Source: Theobroma cacao (lineage: Eukaryota > Streptophyta > Magnoliopsida > Malvales > Malvaceae). Taken from it: 64,000 bases of DNA. The notes under the pieces were generated by a model. The model searched no databases. It had not been told where the DNA came from and saw only the letters and a program-made list of their open reading frames with translations. The translations under genes were made by a program, and so were the position numbers. Position 1 is the stretch's first letter, and every line of letters starts with the position of its first letter. The DNA is taken from the NCBI RefSeq assembly GCF_000208745.1, contig NC_030851.1, positions 41,157,225 to 41,221,224 of the forward strand, written 5' to 3'. This document shows, in pieces, positions 36,501 through 48,870 of this stretch.

Positions 36501-39196
36501 TGCACCTGTTTAGAGAGAGGATAGAGAAAAGAAATAGTTATAAGGGAGCGTTTATTTTAGGGAGTCCAAGACATATTGTCATTAGTATGACAAAGCTTAA
36601 CAAAGTCTTCATACTAGATTTACAAAATTTGATGGCTATAAGTCGTCTCTTAATCACAGAAGCGCAAAAGCACCACATGCTATTTATATCTAATATTCAT
36701 TTTCTGGAAGATCATCAACAGTCAGGCTGTTTTCAGCCTTCTTTTTAGTATAAATAAAACACCTTCTCTCATACTATAAACCCTAGGCCACCACATATAT
36801 TATAACAGTTTTCCTTCTAAGCAACCAACCTGATAGCCTTCCAGTTGCCAATGTTTTTGTGCAGCAAAAAATATCAACAAGCTGCCATTTTACTGTAACA
36901 CAGCATGCAGCCGAAGAATGACTAATGTAGTAGCCATCTAAGCATAAAAGTCAGATTTATGTCCTCAGATCAAGCAGATTTTAGAAGCATGTACTAATAC
37001 CAAATTGATTCTATTTAGAGTAAGCAGGTGTTTGGCCCAGCCTTTAAGAAGGCTTCTCTAATAAAATTGCTGAAGTAAGGAGTTTGAAACTATTGAAAAA
37101 ACTTACACAGGAAGCTGATGACAACTATTAGACCACTACAAACTGAACCAGAATTTGTAGCTTAACTTTAAGAGCTACAGCAAGTAGAGGCTAAAATTTA
37201 AACTTTAATGAAACTTTTGTTGTCCCCACTTCAAAGCAGTTTTTACAAAATTACTACCAAACAGCTTTCTACATTGTATAATGCTTCTAAATCAAAATTG
37301 CCAAACACTATATCCACTTTCCTTTATAGCACTTCTGGAATAGCTTTATTAGAACAGCACTTTTTTAAAAGCTCCAACCAAGCCCAACAGACTGTAACAT
37401 TGATTTGGATAACAGTTGATCACTCTAGCCCCAAACCAATATCAAGCACCAAAAACCTATAGAAACTCATATACTACATGCGACAGCATTGATTTTCAAC
37501 AGGTCAACAGGATTTACTCCAAAATGAGGAAGTGATGAGGAGGGATCACAAGCAATCCCATTAGCAGATAACAAACAAGGAAATAAAATATCAAAATCTG
37601 ACAAATTAAATGAGAGATTGAAAACAAGAAGAAGCCAGTGTGATAGATGTCCATGCAAGTACCGGTTCTTTACGTGAATAAACTGAAGGGGTTACACCGC
37701 CTTCTTCTGTTGCAGGCTTCTCTAACTGGATTAGCAAACAGATTGACGCTGATGGAGCATCTAAATAGAATATTCCATGATGTTCTAAAGGCACTTTAGC
37801 CTGTCAAAAGAGTAACAGAAACAAATACTCCTTAGTAATCATTTATTGAAAATTAATCTTATTAGATAAAATGAAAGGGCATAGCTGGCCTTATTGCTTA
37901 CATCCTGCATTTCACTTGGTAGCTCACAAAAATAGAAATCTTCCGACAGTTTTTCTCTTCTCTCCCTATTATATATGCAAATGGTTCCATAGAATGGCTC
38001 TGCGAGAGAAAGAAGTTATCTAAGTCAGAAACCTGGAAACAGTAAAAAGAATGAAAGTGAAGTAACAACACGGTAATGAGAAGCCAGAGTTTCCTGTCAA
38101 TTATAGGGACGGAATGCTAACCAACAAGTCCAGCTTGAAAGGAAAGGGACAGAACTTTGACTGAGATCTTCAATCCACTATGGTTACCCATCCCAAGAGA
38201 CAAAGGGTCATTCAATGAGAAATTAATCTAAAACAAACCAGTAACATCAAACAAAAAATTTTACTGGAGCAATAAGATTCAAACCTGCCATACTGTGTTG
38301 TAGCGGTTTCTGAAATCCTTTGGCCAAATATCATTGACCTCTCATTTCCCCAGTCAAAAGCTGGTTCATAAGCTGGGAGGGGAGACTGACCAAAATGCTA
38401 CAAATATATCATGAAATTTTAAAGGAAATTACCACTAACGGGAAATTAAGAGGATATACTGTAGAAGCTAATAAAGTGGGAGAAAATGAAAAATAGCAAG
38501 GTGAATGTATAACCAGAGCAACCTTTGTAATATCAGCGTTGGTAAATTGCCTTCCTGAGGAACTTGGGACGTCATCATCGGTAGCATCTTCAGCTTTAAT
38601 TTGCCTCGCACTGGCAAGCTGCATTTCTGCATAAATATAGCAGATACCAGAGCAAATAGGATGTAAGAAATTAATAGCATTTTTTTTTCTTTCAAGAAAA
38701 AGTAGATGGTAGCTAGAATCTCACCCGTCTCAATATCAGTATCCGGGCCTTCAAATATCTGATTCTGGAAGGAAACAGGACTGATAGTTTCATAGTGGCC
38801 ATATTTGTTATCATCTTTAACCCAATCGCTTCTATAGCACTGAACGAGTTCATTTAGATGTGGCCACTGCTCCAAATTTTCATCAAGCTGAGTCCAACAA
38901 AACATACAATTCGCTTTAGCATAAGAAAATCCAATTTTGTTACGTACATTATCTAACAAAAATATAAACAAGCAAATATGAGGGGTTTTACCCTAGACGC
39001 TACTACTTCAAAAGTTTGAAAAAATATTTTCCTTTTTCCTATACAAAATAAAAATAAATAAATACTAGAAGCAAGTAAAGAAGAGAGAAAAAGTGACCAA
39101 AGGATCCAGCTTGAGATGAGGGAGAAAGTGTCGTGGTATTCTACGAAAGCGATAACCCCCGCCCCCGTTGCCATTGCCAGAAACGTTGCTATCCAT
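15552..39196 (-). CDS. SPK1: SPIKE1, DOCK-family ROP guanine exchange factor
   Basis: Thirty GT-AG exons code for 1841 aa. From the 5' end: 39098-39196, 38725-38887, 38523-38626, 38285-38397, 38122-38177, 37902-37999, 37663-37800, 36194-36505, 33114-33401, 32080-32241, 31807-31998, 31564-31607, 31056-31125, 30552-30713, 28628-28735, 28425-28462, 27933-28077, 27106-27232, 26294-26487, 22885-23015, 21456-21531, 21172-21282, 20332-20514, 19303-19446, 18993-19166, 18529-18876, 18111-18440, 17373-17558, 15992-16966, 15552-15806. Phases agree throughout. The length is close to the roughly 1830 aa of Arabidopsis SPK1. The DHR1/C2 lipid-binding region starts near residue 458. The DHR2 catalytic region fills the C-terminus from about 1395, mostly in the 975-nt exon 29. 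SPK1 activates ROP GTPases and so controls actin and cell shape. Introns 8, 14 and 19 are inflated by repeats. No coding damage was seen. Confidence 0.96.
23854..23860 (+). promoter_or_regulatory. TATA-box-like motif inside SPIKE1 intron 19, antisense
   Basis: TATAAAT followed by AGCC sits on the + strand within the 3278-nt intron 19, preceded by pyrimidine-rich DNA. It resembles a plant or retroelement TATA box, but no gene downstream was recognised. It may be a relic of an LTR or another insertion. Confidence 0.2.
25775..26248. repeat. tandem duplication, 237-bp unit, in SPIKE1 intron 19
   Basis: Unit A starts at 25775 (GTTTTCAGAATTCTTG) and unit B at 26012 (GTTTTCGAATTGTTG). The following sequence aligns to the shared run ending GACACTAATAAGT and AAAGAGCATCA. 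The copies are diverged but clearly homologous. Unit B ends about 45 bp from the intron 5' splice site. On the + strand both copies keep a short related reading frame around TRVCFRF and VSEE, so the unit may descend from a coding fragment. Confidence 0.8.
27046..27061. repeat. (GT)8 microsatellite
   Basis: This simple dinucleotide run lies in SPIKE1 intron 18, next to a CGTG/CACG inverted flank. Confidence 0.9.
28896..28919. repeat. (CT)12 microsatellite
   Basis: This is an uninterrupted CT run in SPIKE1 intron 14. On the transcribed strand it reads as GA repeats. Confidence 0.9.
29591..29884. repeat. intron 14 dispersed duplication, copy 1
   Basis: This is the first of two direct copies about 438 bp apart. 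It starts GTCAGATTTTGGTTTGTCC and runs past CTTGCAAGTATTACA. It shares most bases with the copy at 30029. Its origin is unknown; a decayed transposon or local duplication is possible. Confidence 0.8.
30029..30325. repeat. intron 14 dispersed duplication, copy 2
   Basis: This is the second direct copy, starting GTCAGATTTTGGTATGTCC and ending near CTTGCAATTATTACA. About 145 bp of unrelated sequence separates it from copy 1, so the original duplicated segment may have been longer, or an insertion split a tandem pair. Confidence 0.8.
33983..35020. mobile_element. non-autonomous PIF/Harbinger (Tourist-like) element
   Basis: The left end GGATCTGTTTGTTTTACAG and the inverted right end GGCTCCATTTGTTTCAGTG match at most positions and continue as related AAAAT-ACTT-TTGGA stretches. 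TTA flanks both ends (33980-33982 and 35021-35023), the 3-bp duplication expected for PIF/Harbinger. The 1038-bp body encodes no transposase. Its centre (34430-34860) is a purine-rich stretch with about three degenerate repeats built around GGTTCAATGTGAAT. It lies in SPIKE1 intron 8 and accounts for over a third of that intron. Confidence 0.65.
37027..37388. mobile_element. MITE-like element with long imperfect TIRs
   Basis: The left arm (GTGTTTGGCCCAGCCTTTAA through CTAATAAAA, 37028-37072) pairs with the inverted right arm (GGGCTTGGTTGGAGCTTTTA through CTAATAAAG, about 37341-37385). CAG occurs on both sides, but the duplication is not certain. It lies in SPIKE1 intron 7 and has no coding capacity. 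Confidence 0.5.
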
Positions 39197-42147
39197 TACA
39201 CCAGATTCTGCATTTTTACATGATAATTTAGTCTTTAAAAGTTGGAACCAGGTAAAATACAATGCGTATTGAGCAGATCTGAAACAAAAACCCTGCACTT
39301 TGGCAAATGAGAGAAAAAGGAATACCCGAGAGACAACGGATCGATGCAAGTTGAGAAAGATCTGAGAGAGAAATCTGAACCCACGGCTACGCAAGTTGAG
39401 CGGTGGAAAGTTTAAGCCGTACAGAGCAGAGGAGCACGGGCACACTACACAGGACACGAGTCAATATCACTCTAAAATCTGGAAATAGGAACTGTCGTTT
39501 TATCTCATTCTCGACTCCCGACTCTCGTCTCATGTTAGAAGAACAATACACTAATTACAAATTAATTTTTATAATTACCACTTATTGTCTATACTTTCTT
39601 TTTAACATTTTTTAAATGTATGTGTTATTTAGCTGCTACACACAAAATATGTGAAAAATATTGCCTAGATATTTTAATTATTAAATTTCTATTAGTAATT
39701 CAAAAAATGCAGCAAATTGTATAATTTTAGATATTTTCAAATTTTAAATATAAAAATTTAGTCTTTTATTTGAATTTGGCAAGTTACATATTTTAATATT
39801 TTTCCTACATGTCATGAAAATAATTTGTTCACGTAAACATACACATCAGCATGTTTTATTCAATAATATTATAATATTATACATATATATATATATATAT
39901 GTGATTTTTTCTTAACTTTCTTTTTATTTATAAAAAAGCTATGACATTCTTATTCCAAACCATTTGATTAAATGTTAACATAATTGAAATAAAAAAATTA
40001 TACATATAAATTTATATGGGAATGTAATAAAGCTTAATGTACTCACACGTATGCATGCAAAAGCAATATAAATTTTAATATAATCATGATGGAAATAACC
40101 TTTTAGAGAGAGTTAACGGATTTAGTTTTTTTTTTTTTTTGAAAAGCTTTAATGGATTTAGTTTAATTTTTATTTAAATTGTGAGTGTGAATGTAAACAT
40201 TATATAATTACTAAAACCATTCAATATTTTTGTATATATATTTAATTATCACGTTTAACATATTCTTAAGTTAAAAGAATAAAAAAGGTGGCATAATCCC
40301 ATTAATTAGAAAATTTTAAAACTTTTAATTGTTGGAAAAAAAGATAAAAATTAGGAAATCCTAAATTAAAAAATAAAAAAAAAAACACTTTCATTTCATT
40401 TCTTCTTCCTCTTTTCTCTCCTCAATCTTTTTTTCTTTCCTTTCAAATCGACCCCAGGAGATGGTATTTTTTTTTTAAATACATAATATGTTTCTATTAA
40501 TTGATGTTAGTCACGTTATTTATTTGGCTAGCGAAATTAATGTTAAAGACAAATGATAATAGACAGAAAATTTTAAATAATTTAATCACATAATTTCAAT
40601 TTTTAGGTACTAAATCAATTATATATCAAAGTAACAATCTCTTTTTTCCAAACATATAGAAAGGATAACAAAAAAAAATGTCAACAGTGCTCTATATGAG
40701 AAAAGTGATGTTCGTGTTTTTTAAAAAAAAAATATTTGTGGATTCTTACAAATTATTGCAAAATAACCTCATTTTAATTATAATTCTCAACATCTTACGT
40801 AAAATTCTTATCATCGTTGTCCCTTTTAAGCTAGCCACCATCAAATAATGGTACAAAATCAGATATGTACATTACACCTACCATAGAGTAATATGATTAG
40901 ATGCTAACTCATCTTTCCTCTTACGTTTAAACTAGACTATGAGCCGTGCGTTGTACACGAATCTCTTTTTATTTTTATTTTTTTCTCTTTCTACCTCTCT
41001 TTCCTTTTATTTTTTTCTTTTTTCCTATACCCTCCACGTGGGTAGAGGAGGAAGCCCCTTTGAGCCTTCCTTTTAAGTATGTTATAGATTTATGTTTGCC
41101 ATTGAATTGACTTTGATTGTAACAAGGGAGAGGTACATAAAGAAAACTATATTGGGAAATAGGAAATAACAACCTGCAACGTAGCAAAGGCACCACAGCA
41201 ATTATATATAACCTCCCCATCAAAAAATTAAAAATATTCAATTGTAACCAAAATGAAGTCGTGAACCACATAACATTTTAATGCAAAGTGTTATTCAACC
41301 TCAGATGCATAACACAAGAAATTGTTTAGTTAAGGACAACGATAAAATAAATCAACTTTTTGCATCTGCAATTACGAGAATACATAAAAATGTCATAGTG
41401 AAATTGATGTCCTGTACCCTTGAAGCAATATTTCTTGAGGTTCATCACCATGAATAATACCCTTTAAGCAATATTGGCTGAAACTTGCATCATTTCTCCA
41501 AGAATACCCTGCAAAGAATGTCCTTGTTACCCTATCGTCTCTAACCAAATAAACTTTAGACAAGTATTGTGTTGGAACTCATATCTAACTAAGTCATTTA
41601 ATCTAATTGAAGAAAATAGTAGAATAAGAATGTGCACGGGGAAAGATCTTGGACTGTACCAGTCATGAAATGATATAAAATCCGTGACAAATTTAGGTGG
41701 GAGCTCAATTTACTAAAGATCTGGTAAAGCCTTACTAATATCATTAATCAACTACCAATTGGTCTATTTAAAAGAGTACCGGTGAACTACAAACACATTT
41801 TCATAATATTGTAGCAGTCAAATATATATTTTTTGAAAAGCAAAAAGCAATTTTATTAAAGAGATCTAATGACAAAATTCCCAACAAAAGGAAAAAAACC
41901 AAGCTAAAGTCACACCTTGAACCAAATGGATCTGAAAAAGACAACCACCCACCCAAGATACAACTCAAGATATAGTAAAGGCAGGGAGAAAGAAGAAACA
42001 AAATGAACAGCAGTTTAGTTAGGTGAGGAGAGAAGGGAGAAGGAAGTTGGGATGTGTTACAAACCTGTGCAACCATTCTATTTTATTCTCACGCATATGT
42101 CTACTTGCAGCATCAGGAATGCAAAAAGTAAAAGTAATGGATTCTTA
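39197..42147. other. SPIKE1 leader and promoter; AT-rich intergenic
   Basis: From 39197 to about 39450 is the likely SPIKE1 5' leader, notably less AT-rich than what follows. From 39500 to 41000 the DNA is strongly AT-rich with homopolymer runs and a short (AT)n at 39880-39900. From 41000 to 42147 lies the downstream flank of the UP3-like gene. No coding gene or structured RNA was seen. Confidence 0.6.
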
Positions 42148-45100
42148 CTACATTATCTCAGTGCCCACTGGATCAACAGAAAAATGAATGGCTAGTGTTT
42201 TCCTGGCTATTGGTTGGAATTTAGATTTCCACACCTGTTTTCACAAATTAAAATTATATATAATCTCTGGGAACTTGATCTCTTCATAAAAATTAAAGCA
42301 AAACATCTAGTCTTGGACTCTGAAAAAGATTTTAATTTGCAAAGAAACAGTAATTTTTTTTTTTTAAACAAGCCTGTTTTAAATTTCAAGTTCCAGTCTC
42401 AAAATTGGCAAGAATGATGACAAATTTAAGGGATAAAATTTATACAAAAATAGCTGTGATTGTTTAAGGAAAGAATTGGAGAACACTAGAAACTAGAAAA
42501 AGATTAAAAAAAAAAAAAACAACTTTACTAAATGATATCAGTAGAAGCTGAAAATAACTATAGCCAACATATCAAGAGAGAAACAGAGTTTTTCAGCAAT
42601 TTGCACCATTTCTAAGAATATCTGAAATACTCAAGCCCCAAGTAGAAAGGGTGCAAACATTCTCTGAAAACCACATGAAGAAGAAGACAAAGGTAAAATT
42701 ATCATATAAATTTGTCAAATCCACAGCATGAGGCTTCTTACATCTCTGTATCTTGAGCTGGTAAAAAATATCTCAAAGGCCTCACCTGCAAGCATGCCCC
42801 ATAAATAGCAGTCAACAGAAGCAAAATGCTAAATCAGATAGTAGAGAACATGAAAAGGAACCTACGAGATCGAAACCGTATCACAACACCATGTGTATAA
42901 TCCTCACTGCTAAAATTGAAGTTTGAACCTACAATACATACCAGTAAGAAATAAAACACAACCGCTAACTCATAACTATAACATGATACCTTCACATTAT
43001 ATGATAAAATTGACTTGAGGGAAGCAGCAATGCAAAGATATAGATCTAATCTATAACCTAATCACAGCTAAATCAGACTTCCCAATTTAAGGTCAAATGT
43101 CAGGAAGGATTATTAGGCAGTATACACAAACAACATTGCTCTTTTCATTACACACACCTTGAGTGCATTGGACAATTAAGCATGGAAATTCCATAGTAAG
43201 CTCTTGAAGAGATGTCAATGCATCTTCTGCTGGTCCACTGATTGCAGCCTCAACAAATACAATCAGAAGCACAAACTCTATACCATAGTTGAAGTCCTGT
43301 CACCAAAAGCAAATTAATCTATTTCAGAAGTTATAAGAAGAACTCAGAAACTGGTAGTGAGAAGCATAACGTATTTCTTGCAAGCTGTAAATTAAATAAA
43401 ACAAATCCATTCTGAACATATATTCATTTTTCAGCATCTAATGATTAGATATCCTAAACCTGTATCAGAAAAAGAAGGACAAGTATTATTCTCTGTTGAC
43501 TCAAAGAAGAAACTTGTAGAAGCAAAGTTCATGATATCAATGGAGATCAGAGGGTATGTTGCATGTAACCTCTCCTTTACGAAATATAGGAAGTATATCG
43601 TCTTCCACTTCAGATTCATAATCCACATTCATTAGTCCCTGCAATGATGCATCCAACCTTGAACTCTATAAATAGAACAATAAATTATGCATTGCTGCTC
43701 AGATTATTTCATAATGAAGTTAAAGGAAAAAAAAATCATAGAAATTAAGTTTGGTGTTTACATGTCAGGGCATACATGGCAGTTAGGCACTACATGCTCC
43801 TTCAGAACTTGCAGGTAGAAAGGGTTCTCATAGAATTTTGTAAGGTCTTCCTTACTTTGGAAACGCATGAAGACAGCATGAGTAAAATCTTCTTTAGTTT
43901 GACCAGATATTTGGCCTACAGGAGTAGATAAAATATCGGTCATACAAGATGGTTCAGAGTATATACATAAGCTGGATTATCTGACGATGAAGGGAAGGAC
44001 ATGCTCGATTTAATTGTATATATGAATATAGCATATCCACATTAAGCATGGTGCTTTTGTAGAATATAAGCACAAGTTTCATCCTTGAGTAACTCTTGAC
44101 CCTAAATCAAGCATTAAAACGGGATGATTTATTAGTTATTGGATCATATGTGAAAGATATTTGCTTTCTGTTATACTTGCACTTAATAAAAGATCTAGAC
44201 ACAACGCAAGGAAGATGGGTGGACTACCACATGCAAACTTGTATACGTAACAACAACAATGAAATGTAATCTGACTTGGCATTTCTATGACAGACGGTGC
44301 ATTAGCATTTCTTCAAGTACCAAATAGACAGGTGCGTTAGCATTGGCCGTTTAAGCCACATCAGATTTTCTATTAATGAAGTTAGTTGGGGTGTGATCTG
44401 CTTCACAGAATATATGTTGGAATACCTAATTGTAAATTTTTTTTAAGTACCAAATAGACAGTTAGGTGTAGGTGAGTACGAAATATTTAATTAGCCCTTT
44501 TGAAATCATAGGCAATTAGTTGCAGCTGAGTGGAAAGTGTTCTAACCCAAAGATACTGCAACAATTCCACGCATCTGATATTGAGATGTGTAAAGATAAT
44601 CCAGCATATCCTTCTCTTGATCATAGGATAAATACTTGTTTGCTTTGAGCAGACATATGTGTTCCACCACCTTCCTGAAAGAAATGGTAATATTGTTTAA
44701 TACATAAGCATGCAAGATAGAAAGAACCTCATTGTGGATGCTTAAACAAAAAGCGACATGCACTAGAGTTGAAGGGTTAAGTGAAACAAAAGACTTTAGA
44801 CATAGTGCAAAGGACCAACGCTTAGATTTTAGGGACCATTCTAGAAAAGAAATCAGAACCATCATAACCACAACTGTTTGACAGGAGTTTGCATTTGAAG
44901 CCTAAGCGATAGATAAATGGAAATGGCCATATATCTATATATATATACCAAATAAAAAAAATGACTTGAGGGACAATGCCAAAAGGAGGTTATAAGATAA
45001 CAGGAATTTAATTGTAAAAAATGTTGACAGTTCAATAGAAGACATGAAAAAAAAAAGGATTAGAGCAAAGGTTGTGCACTTTTGGGAAGACATAAAATAA

Positions 45101-45513
45101 GAGGGGAAAAAATTGAAAGTTTGGTCGATGTTCCGATGGCACGTTCAATGTCCAGACTGCAGAGTGGCATCCAGCAAGGCAACGCATCATTAACACAACA
45201 AAGCAAGAAATAAAAAGAAAAGAAAAGAAAAGAAAAATCAAGAGTTAAGAACCTTCTCCGCCGGAGGTTCCTATCCCGCTGCCCAGGATCACCACTAGCA
45301 CACGAAAATATAGCTACCCGATTCCTCCCTGTCGTCCACAGACTTGGAAAATTTATTGAAAAAAGAATACAATTATTTGTTAGCCTAAAACACTAATTGA
45401 AGATGTTCATATCCATAAGCTCTCAAAGACTCACTGTTTGAAGAAATTGCAGAGTAAATGGGAAAGGAGCGGAAGGTAAGGGCTTGACGCATAGGCAGAG
45501 AAAGAGTCACCAT
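42148..45513 (-). CDS. UP3: two-domain stress-responsive A/B-barrel (Dabb) protein
   Basis: Nine exons encode 274 aa: 45435-45513, 45253-45328, 44547-44674, 43776-43915, 43570-43638, 43158-43296, 42866-42928, 42742-42785 and 42148-42234, with matching phases. Exon 7 must use the donor after TCTC; the next GT, 7 nt further on, would bring in a stop. Residues 1-50 are basic and Ser-rich with no early acids, like a chloroplast transit peptide. Dabb domain 1 begins KVVEHICLLKA (about 53) and includes FTHAVFMRF and FYLQVLKEHVVPNCH. Domain 2 begins about 168 with FNYGIEFVLLIVF and includes YTHGVVIRFRS. The ending DPVGTEIM matches my memory of the Arabidopsis UP3 group. The enzymatic role is unknown; the fold forms dimeric ferredoxin-like barrels. 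It is transcribed divergently from the DUF1191 gene. Confidence 0.88.
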
Positions 45514-46000
45514 GGTTTTTTTTCTATCCACTTCAGTCTTCGGAATGTTGTTTGTATTGTACTCTTTTGGTGTTGCTTATCTGATATGCAGAGTTGAGGT
45601 TGTGGCAAATGGAAATGGGTGGATCACCATCGCCATAATAACTTGAATTTCCGCCTCTATTTTTGCTTTTAATTGTTGTGACCAAATAGTCCCTGAGGAC
45701 GGTCATGTTGATCCTCTTTCATTGTATTACTAAAAAAATTAGATTCCAATTTTAAAATCTAACTTTATCAAATTCTACGTAATTCAATCTTTTTATATTT
45801 TCTAAATTGGACCTTAAGGATTTAAGCAACGAGGGCAATATGGTAAAGGCGGAGAATAGACAAAAGCATGTGGGCTGTGGCCATGTGGGTGGGTGTAAGG
45901 AGGGTTTTACTTTCACTACTTGTAAATCAACGCTCTACTGCCTCTTACTAAAAAACCTCTCCCTTCCGGCAAAAGGGAAAAACTTGGTGGATCAAAGCAT
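45514..46000. other. divergent promoter region
   Basis: This lies between the - strand UP3-like start codon and the TATA box of the + strand DUF1191 gene. Its short length suggests partly shared upstream regulation. No gene was seen. Confidence 0.5.
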
Positions 46001-46008
46001 TTATATAG
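46001..46008 (+). promoter_or_regulatory. TATA box, DUF1191 gene
   Basis: TTATATAG sits within CATTTATATAGCC, followed by a pyrimidine-rich run where transcription could start near 46030-46040. The start codon is 1.2 kb downstream, implying a long or spliced leader. Confidence 0.5.
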
Positions 46009-46034
46009 CCTTGCTTTTTCTTTCTCTTAATTTT

Positions 46035-47235
46035 TGCAGTCTTTTTTATTTTCTTCTCTATTCAGTTCCCACCTCTACTTTGCTCTTTAGTGAGAGAGAA
46101 AGAGAGTGCGTCTGCTTATCTCATCTCTTCCTCCTCATCTAAAGGATTACTGTCAGCCTCTGCAATTTTTTTCTTAAAAATTACTAATAAAAATTTATCT
46201 TTGTTCTACATACGCTTTTACATATTATACTAAATATATATAATCACTAGTATATAAAATACATAAAAAGTAATATAATATTCGATGCTGCTGTAAGGAT
46301 CTATCTGTGTCTCATCAACCCCCAAAAGCTACAATTTGCTTAGCCCCCGTCGGTCTCTCTGTTTGTTGATTTAGTCAAATGCCACTGCTTTTTTTGCACC
46401 TACTCTATGTGATCCTGGCACTATAATCATGATTTACCTCAAGATTTTAGGGTTTTACGGTCTGTCTCTTGGTTTGGGGTGATTGTTGCTGAGTATTTAA
46501 TGCGGCTGCATGCTTCTAAAAATAAAAAGGAAAATGCCGGCATTACCGGGTCTTTCAAGATTTGCCCAAGATTCTGTGTGTTTCAACTGAAATATAAACA
46601 ATCAGGTACTAAATCTCAAGTCTCTCTCTCCCATTCGATTATTGCTACTGAATCTGCGTTACTCTTCTTCTGGGTGCAATTTTGGAACTATAATAATTGC
46701 TGGATTAGGCATTCCTTTTCTGCGAGATTCGACTGTTTTTATTTTCTTTAAAAATCACTTCTGCTATCTGCAACTATGCTGAAAAAGAACGAGGTCCAGG
46801 GTTTTACTTCATTTGAGACATTAAGTAAAATGCTGCAAAGATCCCTCAGTCTCTGAGAACTTCTTTTACAAGGATTCTAAAGTGAGGGCAAAAGAAAAAA
46901 GAGGTAGTCGGACCCTGGGAGGGCTGCAACGTTTGAAGCCTTCAAAGCTGCTTTTTCGGTGGAGAAGAATATATTTTTCCTTTACACGGTATCCGTTGTG
47001 ACATATTTGAAGATGTAGACATGACACCAGTATGAATTTGCTAATCTGTGACTCGTGATTTTGAAGCTTCTCTCGAGAATTTACTGCATAGCGTCCGTTA
47101 TTACCTGTATCTTTTTTGAAATCTGAGGAATTGATTGTTGGCTTCTTTTTGAATATTGACTTTCTGGGTATTTGACTGGGGAGTTTACAAGGCTAACAGA
47201 GTTGCATTGGGCTGAATTTCAAGATTGAAGCATTG
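46035..47235 (+). other. long 5' leader region of DUF1191 gene, probably with intron
   Basis: This 1.2-kb stretch between the TATA box and the ATG contains CT-rich runs and several ATG triplets. Short frames are present (for example 46479-46751), but none resembles a known protein. A leader intron is likely but its ends cannot be fixed from sequence alone. Confidence 0.4.
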
Positions 47236-48207
47236 ATGGGACTTCTTGGAAGTCTCTCGATGCTTGTCCTATTGATGTGGTTACTCAGGTTTCCGGATCT
47301 CATGGCTCAATCTATTAATGTCTCTTCAACAAGCTCTGCACGAGCTCTTGATGCTCTTCTCCAAGACTATGCTTATAGGGCTTTTGCACATCCACGGACA
47401 GGATTACCCTATGATGGGTTTGTTCCATCAAATTTGACTGGGATTAAGATTGCAGCAATGAGGCTTAGGAGTGGTAGTTTGAGGAACAGAGGTGTGAAGA
47501 TGTACAAGGAGTTTGAGATCCCCACTGGAGTTGTAGACGAGCCTTATGTGGAGAGACTGGTTTTGGTCTACCAAAACTTGGGCAATTGGTCTATGGTGTA
47601 TTATTCACTTCCCAACTACACTTACCTGGCTCCTGTTCTGGGCCTTCTTGCTTATGATGCTTCTAACTTATCTGCTAAAAATTTGCCAGAATTGGATATT
47701 AGGGCATCTGGTGATCCCATCAAGATCAAATTCTCTGATGTGCAATCGGCACCAGATGGGTCAGTTGCAAAGTGTGTTTGGTTTGATCTACATGGTTTGG
47801 TCCAATTCAGCAATTTAGCTTCAGGCAATGAGTGTTCAATGATCAAGCAGGGACATTTTTCTATAGTTACTGAGTCTATTGCCCCTTCTCCAGCCCCAAT
47901 ATCTCCTTTGCCATCGGGTGGAGGTGGAGCTTCAAATATGCCATCACCAAGTGCTCCAGAAAATAAGACTAGTAGAAAGGTCTGGATAATTGTTGGTTCT
48001 GCCCTGGGTGGATTGGCCTTATTGGTCTCGTTGGCATTCTTGGTACTGTGGTCACAGAAGTACAAGCAGAGGAAGAAAATGCATCAGATGGAGAAGGCAG
48101 CAGAAGTAGGAGAAGCCCTACATATGACCTCGGTTGGGGATACAAAAGCACCAGCTGCAACAGTGACTCGGACTCAACCAACTCTCGAGAATGAATATGT
48201 GCCCTAA
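47236..48207 (+). CDS. DUF1191 family single-pass membrane protein
   Basis: One exon encodes 323 aa. The ATG at 47236 is chosen because it opens a clean signal peptide (MGLLGSLSMLVLLMWLLRF, cleavage near residue 25). The ectodomain (about 27-245) has six N-glycosylation sequons (NVS, NLT, NWS, NYT, NLS, NKT) and two Cys near residue 180-200. A Pro/Ser/Gly-rich juxtamembrane stalk (SPAPISPLPSGGGG) follows. A single transmembrane helix spans about 249-271, then a basic stop-transfer (KYKQRKK) and a 50-residue cytoplasmic tail ending ENEYVP. This matches the plant DUF1191 family, whose function is unknown. A surface or endomembrane type I topology is inferred. Confidence 0.9.
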   Translation: MGLLGSLSMLVLLMWLLRFPDLMAQSINVSSTSSARALDALLQDYAYRAFAHPRTGLPYDGFVPSNLTGIKIAAMRLRSGSLRNRGVKMYKEFEIPTGVVDEPYVERLVLVYQNLGNWSMVYYSLPNYTYLAPVLGLLAYDASNLSAKNLPELDIRASGDPIKIKFSDVQSAPDGSVAKCVWFDLHGLVQFSNLASGNECSMIKQGHFSIVTESIAPSPAPISPLPSGGGGASNMPSPSAPENKTSRKVWIIVGSALGGLALLVSLAFLVLWSQKYKQRKKMHQMEKAAEVGEALHMTSVGDTKAPAATVTRTQPTLENEYVP

Positions 48208-48870
48208 CTCCCAGCAACTTGTACAAGTTTTTTTTCTCTTCCACCTGGCCATTCCATGAGTATTCTTATTTAAGTTCACTTCATGTATTCGGAAATTATT
48301 CAGCTCACACCTATTTTTTGGCGTCTCCTTCCCTTTGTTTGTTCATGGTAGGCCCTTGGTTGTAGTGTGGGTAGTATAGGATTTTTGTGTAAATCTGTTA
48401 TCGCTCACAGATCCTTCATTGTTTTATGATTCATTGTGGTGTGCATTTAGCCAAAAGTGATTCCAATGTGTTGAATTTAGTTGTCCCATTGACAAGGAAT
48501 AAAACATCTTTTCTGGTGCCTTATGTTTTTGGATTTACTTCTACCTGTTTGTATGGAATGTAGGATGAAGATCACCTTCTAATAAAAGCAAGCTTGGGTC
48601 CAAGGGGTTTTAACTTCAGTAATCACAATTTTTTGTTAACTGGTTTGACGCAGTGTTAGGCTCTTGTGTGGGTAGAGTGAAAATTTCAGGCTTTTGTATC
48701 AGTTCCCAGAAGAAAATCTGTAATTGTAATATACAGAGCTTAGTTAGATACCTGATTAACTGATATCAATCATTGACTGGTTTCTTTGCAAAGGATTCTA
48801 CATAGTTCAAGTCCAAAAGGAAAGTACTTAACGGCACTAACAAATTGTAGACTGTTCTAATTTTACAAGT
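48208..48870. other. DUF1191 3' UTR and AT-rich flank
   Basis: The likely 3' UTR extends to about 48600, with AATAAA-like signals near 48498. I see nothing else here. Confidence 0.55.

Noticed and set aside
41820..41960. Possible LINE 3' end (ATTTTATTAAAGAG pattern) downstream of the UP3-like gene
   Set aside because: The similarity is too short, with no coding remnant, poly(A) tail or duplication to support it.
44317..44462. Short direct repeat AGTACCAAATAGACAG in UP3-like intron 3
   Set aside because: Two copies of about 15 nt without other structure are not enough to call an element.
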